Of a DNA stretch of 22,500 bases, positions 1-8,823 are shown one piece after another. The DNA lies in NCBI GenBank assembly GCA_963575745.1, contig CAUYUJ010003603.1, positions 314,140 through 336,639 on the forward strand, in the 5' to 3' direction. The notes beneath the pieces are model-generated. The model was given only the letters and a program-made list of their open reading frames with translations. It was not told the DNA's origin and did not search any database. A program made the position numbers and the translations under genes. How positions within the stretch are numbered: position 1 is the stretch's first letter; every line of letters starts with the position of its first letter. This stretch comes from Prorocentrum cordatum. Lineage: Eukaryota; Sar; Dinophyceae; Prorocentrales; Prorocentraceae.

Positions 1-790
1 GCGGCGACAGTTTCGCAGCTCGCAGCCGCCCCCCCCCCACGCGGGGACGGCGGGGTCTAATATGAATTCGCGCCTAGCGTCACTGTGCTCCCCCCAGCAA
101 ACCTCGAAAGTGGCGACGGTGCCGCGCATCGCAGCCTCCCAGGGACGGCGAGGTCCAACCTGGACCCGCGTATTGCGTCGCTGCGTTGCCCCCCCCCCCC
201 CCCAGCGGCTCTCGAAAGTGGTGATAGCTCCGTAGATCGCAGCCACCCAAGGACGGCGAGGTTTAATCTGGATTAGCGCACAGCGACACTTCGCGCCCCC
301 CCCCGCAACCCTCCAAAGTGGCAACAATTTCGCGGATCGCAGACCCCCAGGGGCGGCGATGTTTAATCTGGACCCGCGCATGGCGTCACTGTGCGCCCCC
401 CTGCAGCAGCGCTCGACAAGTGGCGACAGTTTCGCAGATCGCAGCCCCCCCCCGGGGATGGCGAGGTCGAATTTGATTCCGCGTATAGCGTCACTGTGCT
501 GCCCCACCCGCCCCCGCCAGCAGTGATCGAAAGTGACGCGGTGACAGCTTCGCACATGACAGCCCCCCCAGGGATGGCGAGGTCGAGTACGATTCCGCGC
601 ATGGCGCCGCCGTGGTGCCCTCCCCCAGCACCCCCGAAACTGGCGACAGCTCTGCAGATCGCAGCCCCCGAAGGGTGGCGATTCAACCCGAGTCCGCGCA
701 GGGCGACACAGCGTTGCCACCCCCCGCAGCCCTCGAGCGTGGCGACCGTGTCGCAAATCGCAGCCCCCCAGGGGGGGGGAGAAGGGCGGG
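1..790 (+). repeat. Tandem array of diverged ~100-114 bp units
   Basis: About eight diverged copies of one unit run head to tail. The landmark 'ctcgaaagtgg' or a close variant begins near 103, 211, 311, 412, 526, 633 and 732, so spacing is 99-114 bp. Each unit continues with 'gcgacag..tcgcagatcgcagcc', a C-run of variable length (up to about 15), then 'gggatggcgaggt' and 'gcgtcactgtg'. The first copy is already in progress at base 1, so the array extends beyond the window. Open frames here on either strand follow the repeat and are not taken as genes. Confidence 0.9.
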
Positions 791-1427
791 AGGGAGGGGG
801 AAGGAGGGCGCGACGAGAACCCACTATCGGCGGGCTGGGGAAGGGCAGCCCCAATTGAGCGCGTCTCTTCTCGACCTTGGCCCAGGGGCAGGCATTACAC
901 GTATTCGCCCGGGAGCCTCTTCGAAGCATAGATCATCGGCGCACTTGAATACACGTATTGCTCCCCCCTGGGCTATTCGCCTTGGTCGTCGTTTCTGATA
1001 GGAGCTCTTTTGGGATTTTATTGGGGGCGCTATTGGGCACCAGCTTGAGGCGTCCATCTTGAGACTCGCTTAGGCGACCTTGCAGTCATCGTAAAACTCG
1101 AGAAACGCAGAATGGCTGTAACAAGTTCAGTGGTTGCAGGATGTTCGCGCCTCTGGGATATCCTGGGGAGTTTTGGTTTGTTGGTTTCTATGGCCGTGTG
1201 CATCCGTCTTGCGGCAGGACAAAGAGGCTTAGTGGATGCATGATGGATGCCTGCTTGCGCCAGTAGATGATGCAATAGTGGATGCAATCTTGGTATGTCT
1301 CGGGCTTTGCCGCTGTAGCCCTTCACGCCAGTATCCAGGCCGAGGGATTTGTCTAACACGGAGGGCAGACTCCTCCGACTCCCTGCGGGCGACAGCACAT
1401 GCGTGCCTTCGGCTCAAAGGCAGGACC
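791..1427. other. No recognisable gene; one weak inverted repeat
   Basis: This stretch starts with a G/A-rich edge of the tandem array and then becomes mixed-composition DNA. A small inverted repeat is visible: 'cccagggg' at 881-888 faces 'cccctggg' at 965-972, and 'acacgtatt' occurs twice inside. It could be a degraded foldback element but the arms are short. Reading frames are short and overlap on both strands, and I recognise no protein in them. Confidence 0.4.
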
Positions 1428-1960
1428 AGACATGACATGACAAGACCAGACGGCACAGGATAAGACATGACAGGACGAGAGAAAAGACGAGACACGACAG
1501 CCTCCCAGATGCCCTCAAGAAGCTCCAATACGGCCCGAAGACTGCTTCGGTTGCCTCCAAGACGCCACCGGATGGCCGCTGGCGGACCCACACGACGCTC
1601 CCGGGCAAAAGACGCTGATTCCCAGCAAGGCTGTCGCATAATTTTGCCATAATCGTATTCTCGGTTTCCAGGCTGTCCCAAACGGCCCTCGAGGTCTCCA
1701 AGATCGCCCCTGGACGGCCCAATGGGGCCCCGAGACGGCCCCTGCGAGCCCCCAGATGGCCGTAGCGGCCTTGACTTGAGGCGGCTCCGAGCTCCCCCAA
1801 GATATCCCAACAAGCTCCCAGAGGGTTTCCAAATCGTGAAAAAGTAGTCGTAGGCAACCGTGGGTGGCACAAAGATAACTCCAAAGGCCCCCACGACGCC
1901 CCCGGGACGCCCTGGAGAGGGAAGGCTTTCTGGCATGGGCAGAGGGAGGGGTAAATTCCT
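1428..1960. repeat. Degenerate short-word repeats
   Basis: Positions 1428-1500 are built from diverged 'gacatgaca' / 'agacgagac' words. From about 1500 to 1800, and again near 1885-1920, phrases such as 'ctccaagat', 'cccagatggcc' and 'gagacggcccc' recur at irregular 12-30 bp spacing, giving a degenerate short-period minisatellite. Long open frames on the minus strand here are rich in Gly, Leu, Arg and Pro, as expected from the repeat, and are not called as genes. Confidence 0.5.
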
Positions 1961-2783
1961 CCCCGATGGAGAAAGTGGGCATTGTAGAGGAAGCGATCTC
2001 AACAATCTGCGCTTAGAGGGCTGGTGAGATTCAACAGAACGTGGCCCAACCTTTCGCGATGCTTTCTCTCGTTGTAATTGTGTGTTCCCCACCGCCATGA
2101 ATTCTTAGCACAGTGTGTATGGGTTAGCAACAGCACCATTGACATGGAGCATTGCATCATCTTTGCATGTAGCTAAGCACCTAGTCAGCATTTGAGACGC
2201 ATTAGTTGTGATGTTGACGCATCTGTTGAATTAGTAACATGTATCAGTGTCGGCCACTCGGCGCGTTGTGGAATAGACGTCGGCTCCCGTCATGTGTATT
2301 ATGGTTGCCGCCTTGCCTAGCTCAAACCTCTTGCTGAGGAGCGCTAGGCCCCTTGTGCCCGCGCTCCCCTGGACAAATTTTGGATCATATCCTGGACCCG
2401 CATTCGCTGGCGAACCCTCCACTCGTCGGGATATGAGTGTTGTGTGCTTGCAATTCCTTTGGTGTATCTTTCATGAGCGCGTTGCGTGAGTTGGTGCCAC
2501 GTGTTTTCAATGCGTTTCGATATATCTGAGTTCGTATCAGCATGTCATTGTTGCAAAATAATTGGAACAAGTGCTTTCTGGAACATTGTCGAGCGGCGAG
2601 GCACGATACTGTTCCATGAATTTCAGACGTGCCCACATCGACTCACACCCAAGCTTGGTATTCGATGGCGTGGCGAGCATGTGAAACGAACGTGTGCAAC
2701 ACGTACTTGAAAGGCGCTTGCCGTTGGGCGCCAGGTGATCCGGAATCTCTTCGACCTGAGCGTGTTGCGCTCGCGTGTTTACC
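1961..2783. other. No recognisable gene
   Basis: This is lower-GC mixed sequence without obvious tandem structure, apart from two 'gacgcat..gttg' phrases near 2195-2230. Short overlapping frames exist on both strands, none of which I recognise. I see no RNA gene here. Confidence 0.4.
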
Positions 2784-2948
2784 ATGGCGCTCACGATGAA
2801 GCGTCCGTACGCGTGTCCTGTTTGCCGGGATGGGTTGGCAGGGGTGATTGAGAGTGCAGGCATAAGGGAATGCGGTAAATGCGGGGGTCACCGCGGAAAT
2901 GGAGATCCGTTCAGGGAGCACCAGCCACGATATTTGCAGCAACGGTAA
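2784..2948 (+). CDS. Possible 54-codon zinc-ribbon-like ORF
   Basis: An ATG at 2784 opens a 54-codon frame ending with TAA at 2946-2948. Residues ~10-13 read CPVC and ~29-32 read CGKC, separated by 15 residues, so two CxxC knuckles could form a zinc ribbon; the C-terminal part is polar with no membrane segment. I do not recognise a specific family. ACC precedes the ATG, a reasonable eukaryotic start context, but no flanking exon or promoter can be identified. Third-position GC is unremarkable. The paired CxxC motifs are the only reason to list it; it may be a chance frame or a gene relic. Confidence 0.2.
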   Translation: MALTMKRPYACPVCRDGLAGVIESAGIRECGKCGGHRGNGDPFREHQPRYLQQR

Positions 2949-3159
2949 AGCACGGGTTTGGTTTGTTCCGGTACATCAGGCACAGCATGGTTTGCAGTTA
3001 CCCACAACTACGAAGCCCATGAGAATCTGCCGAAATAGTCAGGACGCAAGGCTCACAGAAGTTGCCAGCGAGATATTCCCCCGCCACTGTGGTGTACAGA
3101 CGGGGAGTGGAGGAGTCTTTCTTGAAGTGGGGGCCTTGCCTGTGCCGCGCTCAGTGGAA
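2949..3159. other. No recognisable gene
   Basis: Mixed-composition DNA between the small ORF and the pyrimidine tract. No repeat or protein similarity is apparent. Confidence 0.3.
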
Positions 3160-3410
3160 CTCCGATCCCCCCTTAACTTCATCAGTCTCCACGTTCTGCC
3201 CCTGCCCCTCCCTCTCCCTCTCCTGCGTGTGCTCATATTTCTGCCTCGTCCTCTTTCGCCGTATCCTCCTTTCTCCATCTGTCGCTTGCTTTCCTGTTCC
3301 TCCTCTTCTTCTCCCTCCCGCTCTGCGTCCTTTCCTCTGCCCTCAGTATCTTTCCCCTCTCCCTCCTCCTGTCCCTCCTTCTCCCGCTCCACCCCGTGCA
3401 TCGGATTCCC
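3160..3410. repeat. Polypyrimidine (CT-rich) tract
   Basis: The plus strand is strongly biased to C and T, with runs such as 'cctccctctccctctcc' and 'ctcctcttcttctccctcc'. Translations are low complexity (Ser/Pro/Leu on plus, Glu/Gly/Arg on minus) and are not taken as proteins. Confidence 0.75.
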
Positions 3411-3524
3411 AAGTCGTGCTGCTCGCCAACGGACGGTCGATTCCGATCCCGATCACGGAATATGAGCTTTGCTGGTTTGGAGTTCTCTATGAGTTGAGCC
3501 CTTATCTTGTTGTCTGGGGGAGTG

Positions 3525-3640
3525 TGAGAGGAGGAAGAGGACAGAGGATGAATAAGGAGGAAGGAAAAGGAGGAGGAGGAGGAAGAACGAGGAGGAAGAG
3601 GTGGAGGAGGATAAGCAGGAAGTGCTGTATTTAGAGGAAG
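3525..3640. repeat. Polypurine (AG-rich) tract
   Basis: The plus strand is almost all A and G ('gaggaggaggaggaag'), 120 bp downstream of the pyrimidine tract of opposite bias. The two could in principle pair, but no specific shared phrase longer than the simple words is visible. Confidence 0.7.
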
Positions 3641-3778
3641 AAGACTTGCGCTCGGCTATGATGGTCCCTGCATGTGCTGCCCTGCTACCCTCAGCAAGCG
3701 GGTCTGGCGTCGGTAGAGACCTGTCGCGCGAGGCCGGTTGCGAGGCGCACTGATCCTGCATAGACTTCGATGCAGTAG

Positions 3779-3934
3779 TCGAAGCAGAACACAGGCTATA
3801 AGTATAAACTTTTGGCGCTCCGCGCGGATTTCTTGGACCCGCGCTTGGCCCCCTGGCAGCGCGGGTCCAGCGCAGATCCAAGAAATCCGCGCGGAGCTCC
3901 AAAGCTTGTGTTTATGATAATTTTCGTCTTCTGA
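3779..3934. mobile_element. Foldback MITE-like element, family F1, copy 1
   Basis: The element is a long inverted repeat. The left arm starts 'tcgaagcagaac' and continues through 'tataaactttt'; the right arm mirrors it and ends 'gtcttctga'. Inside, 20 bases at 3818-3837 are the exact reverse complement of 3877-3896, and 11 bases at 3835-3845 are complementary to 3858-3868, giving a nested hairpin. It has no coding capacity. A second copy lies at 6912-7107. I could not define a target-site duplication. It could equally be called a foldback repeat without proof of transposition. Confidence 0.65.
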
Positions 3935-4046
3935 GTAGGCCCTCCGGCGCTGGGGCGGTGTCAACGACCCCGCAAGAGCGCCGGGCATCGCGTCCGCGGC
4001 CAAGACCGCCCGGGCCCGCGCCCGCGCCGGGAGCTTCGCCTGCTCT

Positions 4047-4201
4047 CGCGGGAGCCCCTCTACAGGAGGAAGATTCAAAGATAGCCAAACAAAATGGTAT
4101 GGTGACAATGTTTTGGCTAGCATTGACTATGTTTCGACATGTTCAAACTATGTTTTATGTTTTCTTTCCGAAGCCCGCCTGTGGGAGGACATGCCCGACC
4201 T
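4047..4201. mobile_element. TIR (MITE-like) element, family F2, copy 1
   Basis: The right end 'ggaggacatgcccgacct' (to 4201) is the shared F2 terminus, and 'tctacaggagga' near 4059-4070 matches the inner left end of the other copies. The outermost left terminus is diverged or lost in GC-rich DNA. The AT-richer centre has 'caaagatagcc' and 'ttgactatg', which recur in the copy at 7292. It has no coding capacity. Confidence 0.55.
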
Positions 4202-4520
4202 GATCGCAGCGCCGCCCCGAGGAGTCGGCGCTCCCGCGCCCCTGCTGCCGGACCTCCAGCGGGGACCTCGCGGTGTCCCGCTCGTCGGAAGGGCCGCCGT
4301 GGCGCCTCCGGTAAGGCACGCGCACGTACACTCCACCCCGCATTTGGGCTGCACGGGACGTGGGGGGTCGCCAGAGCCAGCGCACCGAGCAGCTGCAGCG
4401 AGCCTCGCTGCCTCCACGAGGGCCTGCCCGACGAGCAACCCCCGCGGGCGGCCCATCGGCGGGCCCTCGTTCGCTGGCGGTGTCGTCGAGGTCTGGTGCC
4501 GCTCCTCGGGGATGGAGTCT
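4202..4520. other. GC-rich spacer, no recognisable gene
   Basis: Very GC-rich DNA between two F2 elements. Every frame is open for long stretches because stop codons are rare in such sequence; translations are Arg/Ala/Pro/Gly-rich and overlap on both strands. I do not call a gene. Confidence 0.4.
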
Positions 4521-4679
4521 AGTCGGGCATGTCCCTCCACAGGAGGAATATTCAAGAATAATTCAAAAATACTCTGGTGACGATTGTTCGTGCTTTTGGT
4601 TGACTAGTTTCGATTCTGTCTTTTGGGGCTACTCTTATCGTTTCCCGGAGATGCTCCTCCAGGAGGACATGCCCGACCT
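4521..4679. mobile_element. TIR (MITE-like) element, family F2, copy 2
   Basis: The left end 'agtcgggcatgtccctcc' at 4521 is a near-perfect inverted copy of the right end 'ggaggacatgcccgacct' finishing at 4679. The interior is AT-richer than the flanks and non-coding. A 'cta' triplet lies at both edges (4519-4521 and 4678-4680) and is a possible short target duplication, though three bases can match by chance. Confidence 0.7.
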
Positions 4680-5015
4680 AAGGATGGAGGTTGGTGGCTG
4701 CAAGCCTCGATGTCGGCGGGGCCAGTGCACTCACCCCGCTCGGCCTTGGAACCTGGGCACCAGCGGCAGGCGGCTCACCCGCGGGACGGCTGGTGGGCGG
4801 GCTCCCGCGAGGTGGGGGGGGGCACACCCGAAGGGGTCCACGCTGAGCAGGCCACGGCGCGGCAACTCGTCCCAGAGCCCTCCCTGGGCCGACGACTCCA
4901 ACGACCACCCCTGCCCCCGGCGACCCTGGCGACCACCCGCAGGTCCGCGTGCGCCGCTGGGTTCGGGGCAGGCGGCCCGCCTCTCCCGGCCCCCCGCCCA
5001 GCCCGTCTGCTTAGG
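4680..5015. other. GC-rich spacer, no recognisable gene
   Basis: GC-rich DNA between F2 copy 2 and the F3 element. Open frames are long on both strands for compositional reasons. I recognise no protein and see no repeat. Confidence 0.4.
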
Positions 5016-5160
5016 CCAGGGCTGGACCTAAACGCTGTTTTGCTGAACTACGGCTGTGTTTTGTTTTTCGTTTTGGCAGGGAGCTACAGGAAACAAGGTA
5101 GAGCAAAACGAACAACAAAACGAGCACAAAACGAAAAACATCGCTTAGGTCCAGCCCTGG
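5016..5160. mobile_element. TIR (MITE-like) element, family F3
   Basis: A 16-base terminal inverted repeat is exact: 'ccagggctggacctaa' at 5016-5031 and its complement at 5145-5160. Inside, the left arm has 'gttttgtttttcgttttg' and the right arm 'cacaaaacgaaaaac', so much of the 145 bp folds back on itself. It is A/T-rich in GC-rich surroundings and encodes nothing. 'taggc' and 'gtagg' lie just outside the two ends but do not form a clean target duplication. Only one copy is in the window. Confidence 0.75.
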
Positions 5161-5640
5161 CGTAGGCTGATGCATCCTATGCTCCCACCGTGCGTTCTCG
5201 CGCGCTCCGCGCGCCCGGGAGGGGGACGTCTGCCAGCTGGCCCGCCCGCTTACCCCCTCCCGCCGGCCCTGGGCTCCCGCCTGCGCGATCGTCGCGGTTT
5301 GCGAGCCTCTCTCTTCTCCTCTCCCCCAAAAATCGCCGAGCAGCGAAGGCTGCCGGGAGCAGGCGGCGCGCGCGTGCCGGGCTTTGCGTAACTGGGGGGG
5401 GGGGGGGGGGAACAAGGTGCACCGCTTGTGCCGTAAAGGGGCCGCCGCCTGGGAGCGAAAAGGGGCACGAAAGGCACGCGGATGTCCCGCGGTGGCGCGG
5501 AGATAGGTCCAGGATGGGTCCAGGATGTCCCGCGGTGGCGCGTCGTTGCGCTGCCCCCAAGATCCTGACCCCTCGGACGTCCCTAGAGGCCTCCAAAGGC
5601 CTTTGGGGGTCAGAAGAACACACCAGAAGACATCACATTC
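5161..5640. other. GC-rich spacer with an 18-base G run
   Basis: GC-rich sequence with many overlapping open frames and no recognisable product. A homopolymer of 18 G lies at 5394-5411. Near 5480-5540 'ggatgtcccgcggtggcgcg' is repeated about 45 bp apart, flanking a doubled 'gtccaggatg', a short local duplication. Confidence 0.5.
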
Positions 5641-6035
5641 TTGGTCTTCGATCGCCGAGGGCAAGAGGAGGGGGGAGAGGAGGAGGAAGGGGGAGGAGAA
5701 GGGTAAGAGGAGGAGGCAGCGGAGGCGAGACGCTCCGAGGGAGGAGGTACGTCCGGATCTCGGCTCGGAGTGGATCGGGCGCGCCCTCCGGATGATCCGA
5801 GGAGCCACGTGCGAGGGAGCGCCCCGTGCCGCGACACTTTGGGCGACAAGCTCCAGGACCTGGACGCCGTCCAGGAGACTCGCTGGAGGAGGAGGGGGAG
5901 GAGGAGGAGGAGGAGGAGGAGGAGGAGGAGGAGGAGGAGGAGGAGGACTGGCGCACTCCAGAGACACAGACATGGACAAGAATCTCCATACGCCTCGAGG
6001 AGAAGGAAGAGGGGGAGGAGGAGGACCACTGTAAA
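5640..6035. repeat. Purine-rich tract with (GGA)n microsatellite
   Basis: AG-rich blocks at about 5660-5745 and 5883-6030 include an almost pure GGA/GAG run at 5885-5946. The run translates as poly-Glu, poly-Arg, poly-Gly, poly-Ser, poly-Leu or poly-Pro depending on frame and strand, which is why no frame here is taken as a gene. Confidence 0.8.
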
Positions 6036-6063
6036 CTCAAGATTCATGAACAATGTTGGAAAA

Positions 6064-6209
6064 CGCCATGAGTCGACCTGCCTGTTGCGTCATGACGATC
6101 CTGAATCGTGCCAGGACACCATTCCCTGGACGTCAACACTGCGAATCAACGCGCATGTTGTGCCCTGACAACCCTGAATCGCTCCATGACACAAATTCTG
6201 GCACGTCAA
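6064..6209. repeat. Two-copy ~73 bp tandem repeat
   Basis: 'cctgaatcg' recurs at 6100 and 6173, with 'gttg' upstream and 'atgacac/aggacac' and 'acgtcaac' downstream at the same offsets, giving two diverged 73 bp units. Confidence 0.65.
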
Positions 6210-6210
6210 C

Positions 6211-6400
6211 CATGAGAACCAGTGAAGCGCTGGCAGTTCTTTAGACGAATGCGCGCGGCGCTAAGGCGAGAACCACATTTTGAAAATGGCCCGCCTTCAA
6301 TCCGTGAAGCTCTGGTAAATTGTTGAAGCAAATGTGCACGGCGCTCATGCGATAGCCACATTTTTAAAACAACCCGCCCTCCATCTGTGAAACTGTTGCC
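6211..6400 (-). repeat. ~83 bp tandem repeat, minus-strand copy of a dispersed family
   Basis: 'gtgaag' or 'gtgaaa' recurs at 6222, 6304 and 6387, and between them 'gaatgcgcgcggcgct' / 'aatgtgcacggcgct' and 'ccacattttgaaaatggcccgcc' / 'ccacatttttaaaacaacccgcc' are repeated. The reverse complement matches the array at 9700-9960. The minus-strand reading stays open across two units, but adjacent units are read in different frames relative to the repeat, so it is not clearly a gene. Confidence 0.75.
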
Positions 6401-6911
6401 AATGTTTAGGCTTCGCATTGATACATGATGAGGAAGTCTCAGGCGAAACGCCCGGCCCGCCCTTTCGACCAGGTTCGGGGTGGGACCAGGAGGATCCATT
6501 CATAAGGGAATGTAATGGAGACATATTCCAGGCGTCCTTCGGAAGACACTTCGTCGTCGGAGGTGGAGGAGAAGGAGCAAGAGGAGGAGGAAGACCCCTC
6601 CTCACATTCAAGGGAGAATAATCATGATTGTATCCACTGTAATCGTCGCAGGGGCCAAGACGACAGGCAGAATAAGGAGGAGGAGGAGGAGGAGCAGGAG
6701 GAGGAGGAGCAGGAGGAGGAGGAGGAGGAGTGGGACAGGAAGATACTAATTCGCTGCCTGGGCGCACATTGAACGGGATGGCCGGCCATTTTTGCCAGAA
6801 TTCTGGCATGCGAGCGAAGTGGTCCTCGCACGCATTGCCTGAGTGACACCGGCATGGAGACCCTCAACACCGGCACTGCATGCGAAGACACATGGCGTCT
6901 GGAAGCTTGGC
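6401..6911. repeat. Purine-rich tract within anonymous DNA
   Basis: AG-rich words dominate 6555-6735, including a GGA/GAG microsatellite near 6675-6730 interrupted by 'gca'. The flanks (6401-6555 and 6735-6911) are ordinary sequence in which I recognise no gene. Confidence 0.6.
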
Positions 6912-7107
6912 TCGAAGAAGAAAAAACGCCATAAACATAAACTGTTGGCGCTCCGCGAGGATTTCTTGGATCCGCGCCCCCCCGTCGGCGCCTCCAGCGC
7001 CGCCCCTGGCGCGCTCCGCGCGCCAGAGAGGGGGGTCCGGCTCAGATCCAAGAAGTCCACGCGGGGCGCCAGAAGTTGTATGCATACGGCGTTGTTTCTC
7101 CTTCTGA
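6912..7107. mobile_element. Foldback MITE-like element, family F1, copy 2
   Basis: The left arm, 'tcgaagaagaaaa' then 'cataaactgttggcgctcc', is mirrored by the right arm, 'ggggcgccagaagttgtatg', ending 'ccttctga'. Both 'gatttcttggatc' and its inverted partner 'gatccaagaagtcc' are present. The copy is longer than the one at 3779-3934 because of a GC-rich loop at about 6970-7035. It is non-coding. Confidence 0.65.
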
Positions 7108-7291
7108 AGGCGCGTTCCCTGCACGCGAGCACGACGCGGCGCGCGCGCGCGCGTCACGGCACGCGGGCACGGCACCGCGCGGCGCAGCGACTGCTTCGCG
7201 CACCCTGGGTCCGGGCGCTCTTCGGGCGCACGGCACGGCACGCGGGCGGCACATTTTCTGGGCCTCGAGCGTGTCAATTTCGCTCTCGTTG
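7108..7291. other. GC-rich spacer between F1 and F2
   Basis: GC-rich sequence including a 'gcgcgcgcgcgcg' run near 7139-7151 and a repeated 'cacggcacgcgggc' (near 7165 and 7230). No gene is recognised. Confidence 0.4.
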
Positions 7292-7451
7292 AGGTCGGGC
7301 AGGCCCCATCTACAGAAGGAATGCTCAAAGATAGTCAAAAACATAGGCTGAGGACGATTGTCCTACATGTGTTTGACTATGTCTGAGCACTGGTGCCCAT
7401 TTTTGAGTTTTCCTCCAGAATCCGCCTGTAGGGGGACATCATGCCCGACCT
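7292..7451. mobile_element. TIR (MITE-like) element, family F2, copy 3
   Basis: 'aggtcgggca' at 7292 is the inverse of 'tgcccgacct' at 7442-7451, giving a 160 bp element. Next inward, 'ctacagaagga' faces 'tccgcctgtag', and 'tgctcaaagatagtcaaa' faces 'tttgactatgtctgagca', so the arms pair over much of their length. It is non-coding. I see no clear target duplication. Confidence 0.7.
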
Positions 7452-8171
7452 AAGCTTTGGTCCTTGGTTGTGCATTTCTTCCCGCATTCACTCGCTCAAA
7501 CTGGCATGCAGCCCACTTTGCGGATTTGTTGGGGATCCGGTTGCATCGGACAATCCTCGCGGACACAAAGAAGCACGCAACCGAAAATTGCCTCCCAGCG
7601 ACGGCAGGTCGCGGTGTAGCGTTGTCGCGGACAAGTTGTTGCATTTTCACACATGACCAGGCATTCGTGGCCAGGTACTCCGTGCAGCACGACTACCATT
7701 GAGGATGTGAAGCAAGTCTGGAGGGGAAAGTCGGTGGAGGGAAAAGGACACAAGAACGCCGACGAGGAGGAAGAGGGAGGGTCGCGGCGCGGTGGCGACA
7801 GCTGTGCGCCTGGCAGCGCCCGGGGAGGGCGAGGGAGAGAAGGCAAGGGAGGGGAAACCACCCCGACCACCGCGATTGGCGTCTGCGAAACAGCCCTGCC
7901 CTCTTCGATTCCTGCCGCGGGTGCGTCCACTGGACGGTCTCGCTCGGCGGGGTGCTCACTAAGGAGGCGGCTCCTGTGCTGTCTGGTGAGGCTGGGAGGA
8001 GGCGAGGAGGAAGCGAGGGGAAGAGGAGATGAGGAGAGGACGAGAGTCAGGAGGGAAAGGAGCACACAGGCACAATCAGTCGTCGACCCCCAGGAGAATG
8101 TGGGAAGCTATGGGAAGTGGGGGGAAGACGAAAACCCCAGAAACATATGGAAAATAGAGGGAATCCTGGGA
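7452..8171. other. Anonymous DNA, no confident gene
   Basis: A plus-strand frame from about 7457 to 7702 reads as ordinary mixed protein without a recognisable motif, overlapped by minus-strand frames; I do not call it. From about 7730 to 8080 the plus strand is purine-rich ('gaggaggaagaggg', 'ggagaggacgag'), making long but low-complexity frames. Confidence 0.35.
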
Positions 8172-8188
8172 TGTGTGTGTGTGTGTGT
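8172..8188. repeat. (TG)n microsatellite
   Basis: Seventeen bases of alternating T and G. Confidence 0.9.
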
Positions 8189-8364
8189 CTCTATTTGTGT
8201 CCCTGGGCCCCAGTCAGAGAGCAGCGGCAGGGCTCAGCAAGAGCGACTGCTCCGCGCGGGGAGGGCCAGGGCAGCTCCTCCCCAGGAGGCGTGCCGCTCC
8301 GCCGCGGGCGCCGCCCCCGACGGCAGAAGCCCGGGCCCCGCTGGCGTGGCGACGGCCCCCTCGT

Positions 8365-8620
8365 CGTTGGCCGATGTCGCCGTCGTCGCCGTCGTCGTCG
8401 TCGGTCGCTGGTCGTCGCTGTCGTCGGTCGTCGTCGACGTCCGGAGTCCATCGTCGGTCGCTGTCGTCGTCAACGTCAACGTCCGTCGTCGGTCGTCGTC
8501 GTCGTCGTCGTCAACGTCCGCCGTCGGTCGTCGTCGTCGTCGTCGTCGGCGGGCGTCGGCGGTGTCGTCGTCGTGTTCCGTAACCGCCGGCATCGTAGTG
8601 GGCGTTGTCGTAGTCGAAAT
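8365..8620. repeat. Degenerate (GTC)n trinucleotide tract
   Basis: 'gtcgtcgtc' runs interrupted by 'ggtcgctg', 'aacgtcaacgtc' and similar words. All frames translate as low-complexity Ser/Val/Arg or Asp/Thr/Arg and are not genes. A second tract of the same type and orientation lies at 19799-20460. Confidence 0.85.
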
Positions 8621-8823
8621 TTGCCACTCGGCCACTGCTGCAGGATGGCTACGTTTCCCAACCCTCCCGTGCAGTGGGGCTCCCGTTTTGAATCCGCAGT
8701 ACCGCACATCCACTTCTTATCATCCTTCCACATACTTGAACCGCACGCGCGCTTCGCGCGCTTAGGTTCTAGCAAGAGTTCAGGTTGTAGTCTAAAGTGT
8801 TCGGCGTCGGAGGACATATAATG
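8621..8823. other. Anonymous DNA
   Basis: No gene recognised. A short palindrome 'gcgcgcttcgcgcgc' lies near 8747-8761, flanked by 'gaacc' and 'ggttc'. Confidence 0.3.

Noticed and set aside
1-800. Regular spacing suggesting a CRISPR-like array
   Set aside because: The whole ~105 bp unit is repeated with no unique spacers, in eukaryote-type DNA.
881-972. Possible MITE with 'cccagggg' ends
   Set aside because: Arms of about eight bases with weak internal pairing are too short to claim without other copies.
4108-4120. 'ttttggct' as a possible dinoflagellate spliced-leader relic
   Set aside because: Only a few bases match and it sits inside F2 copy 1; the rest of the spliced-leader sequence is absent, and no better relic was seen.
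5610-6053. Frames with poly-Glu, poly-Leu, poly-Pro or poly-Ser
   Set aside because: Produced by the GGA microsatellite at 5885-5946; every frame is open there.
8234-8713. Minus-strand Asp/Thr/Arg-rich frame that could suggest an acidic protein
   Set aside because: It comes from the GTC tract and its sequence simply cycles with the repeat.
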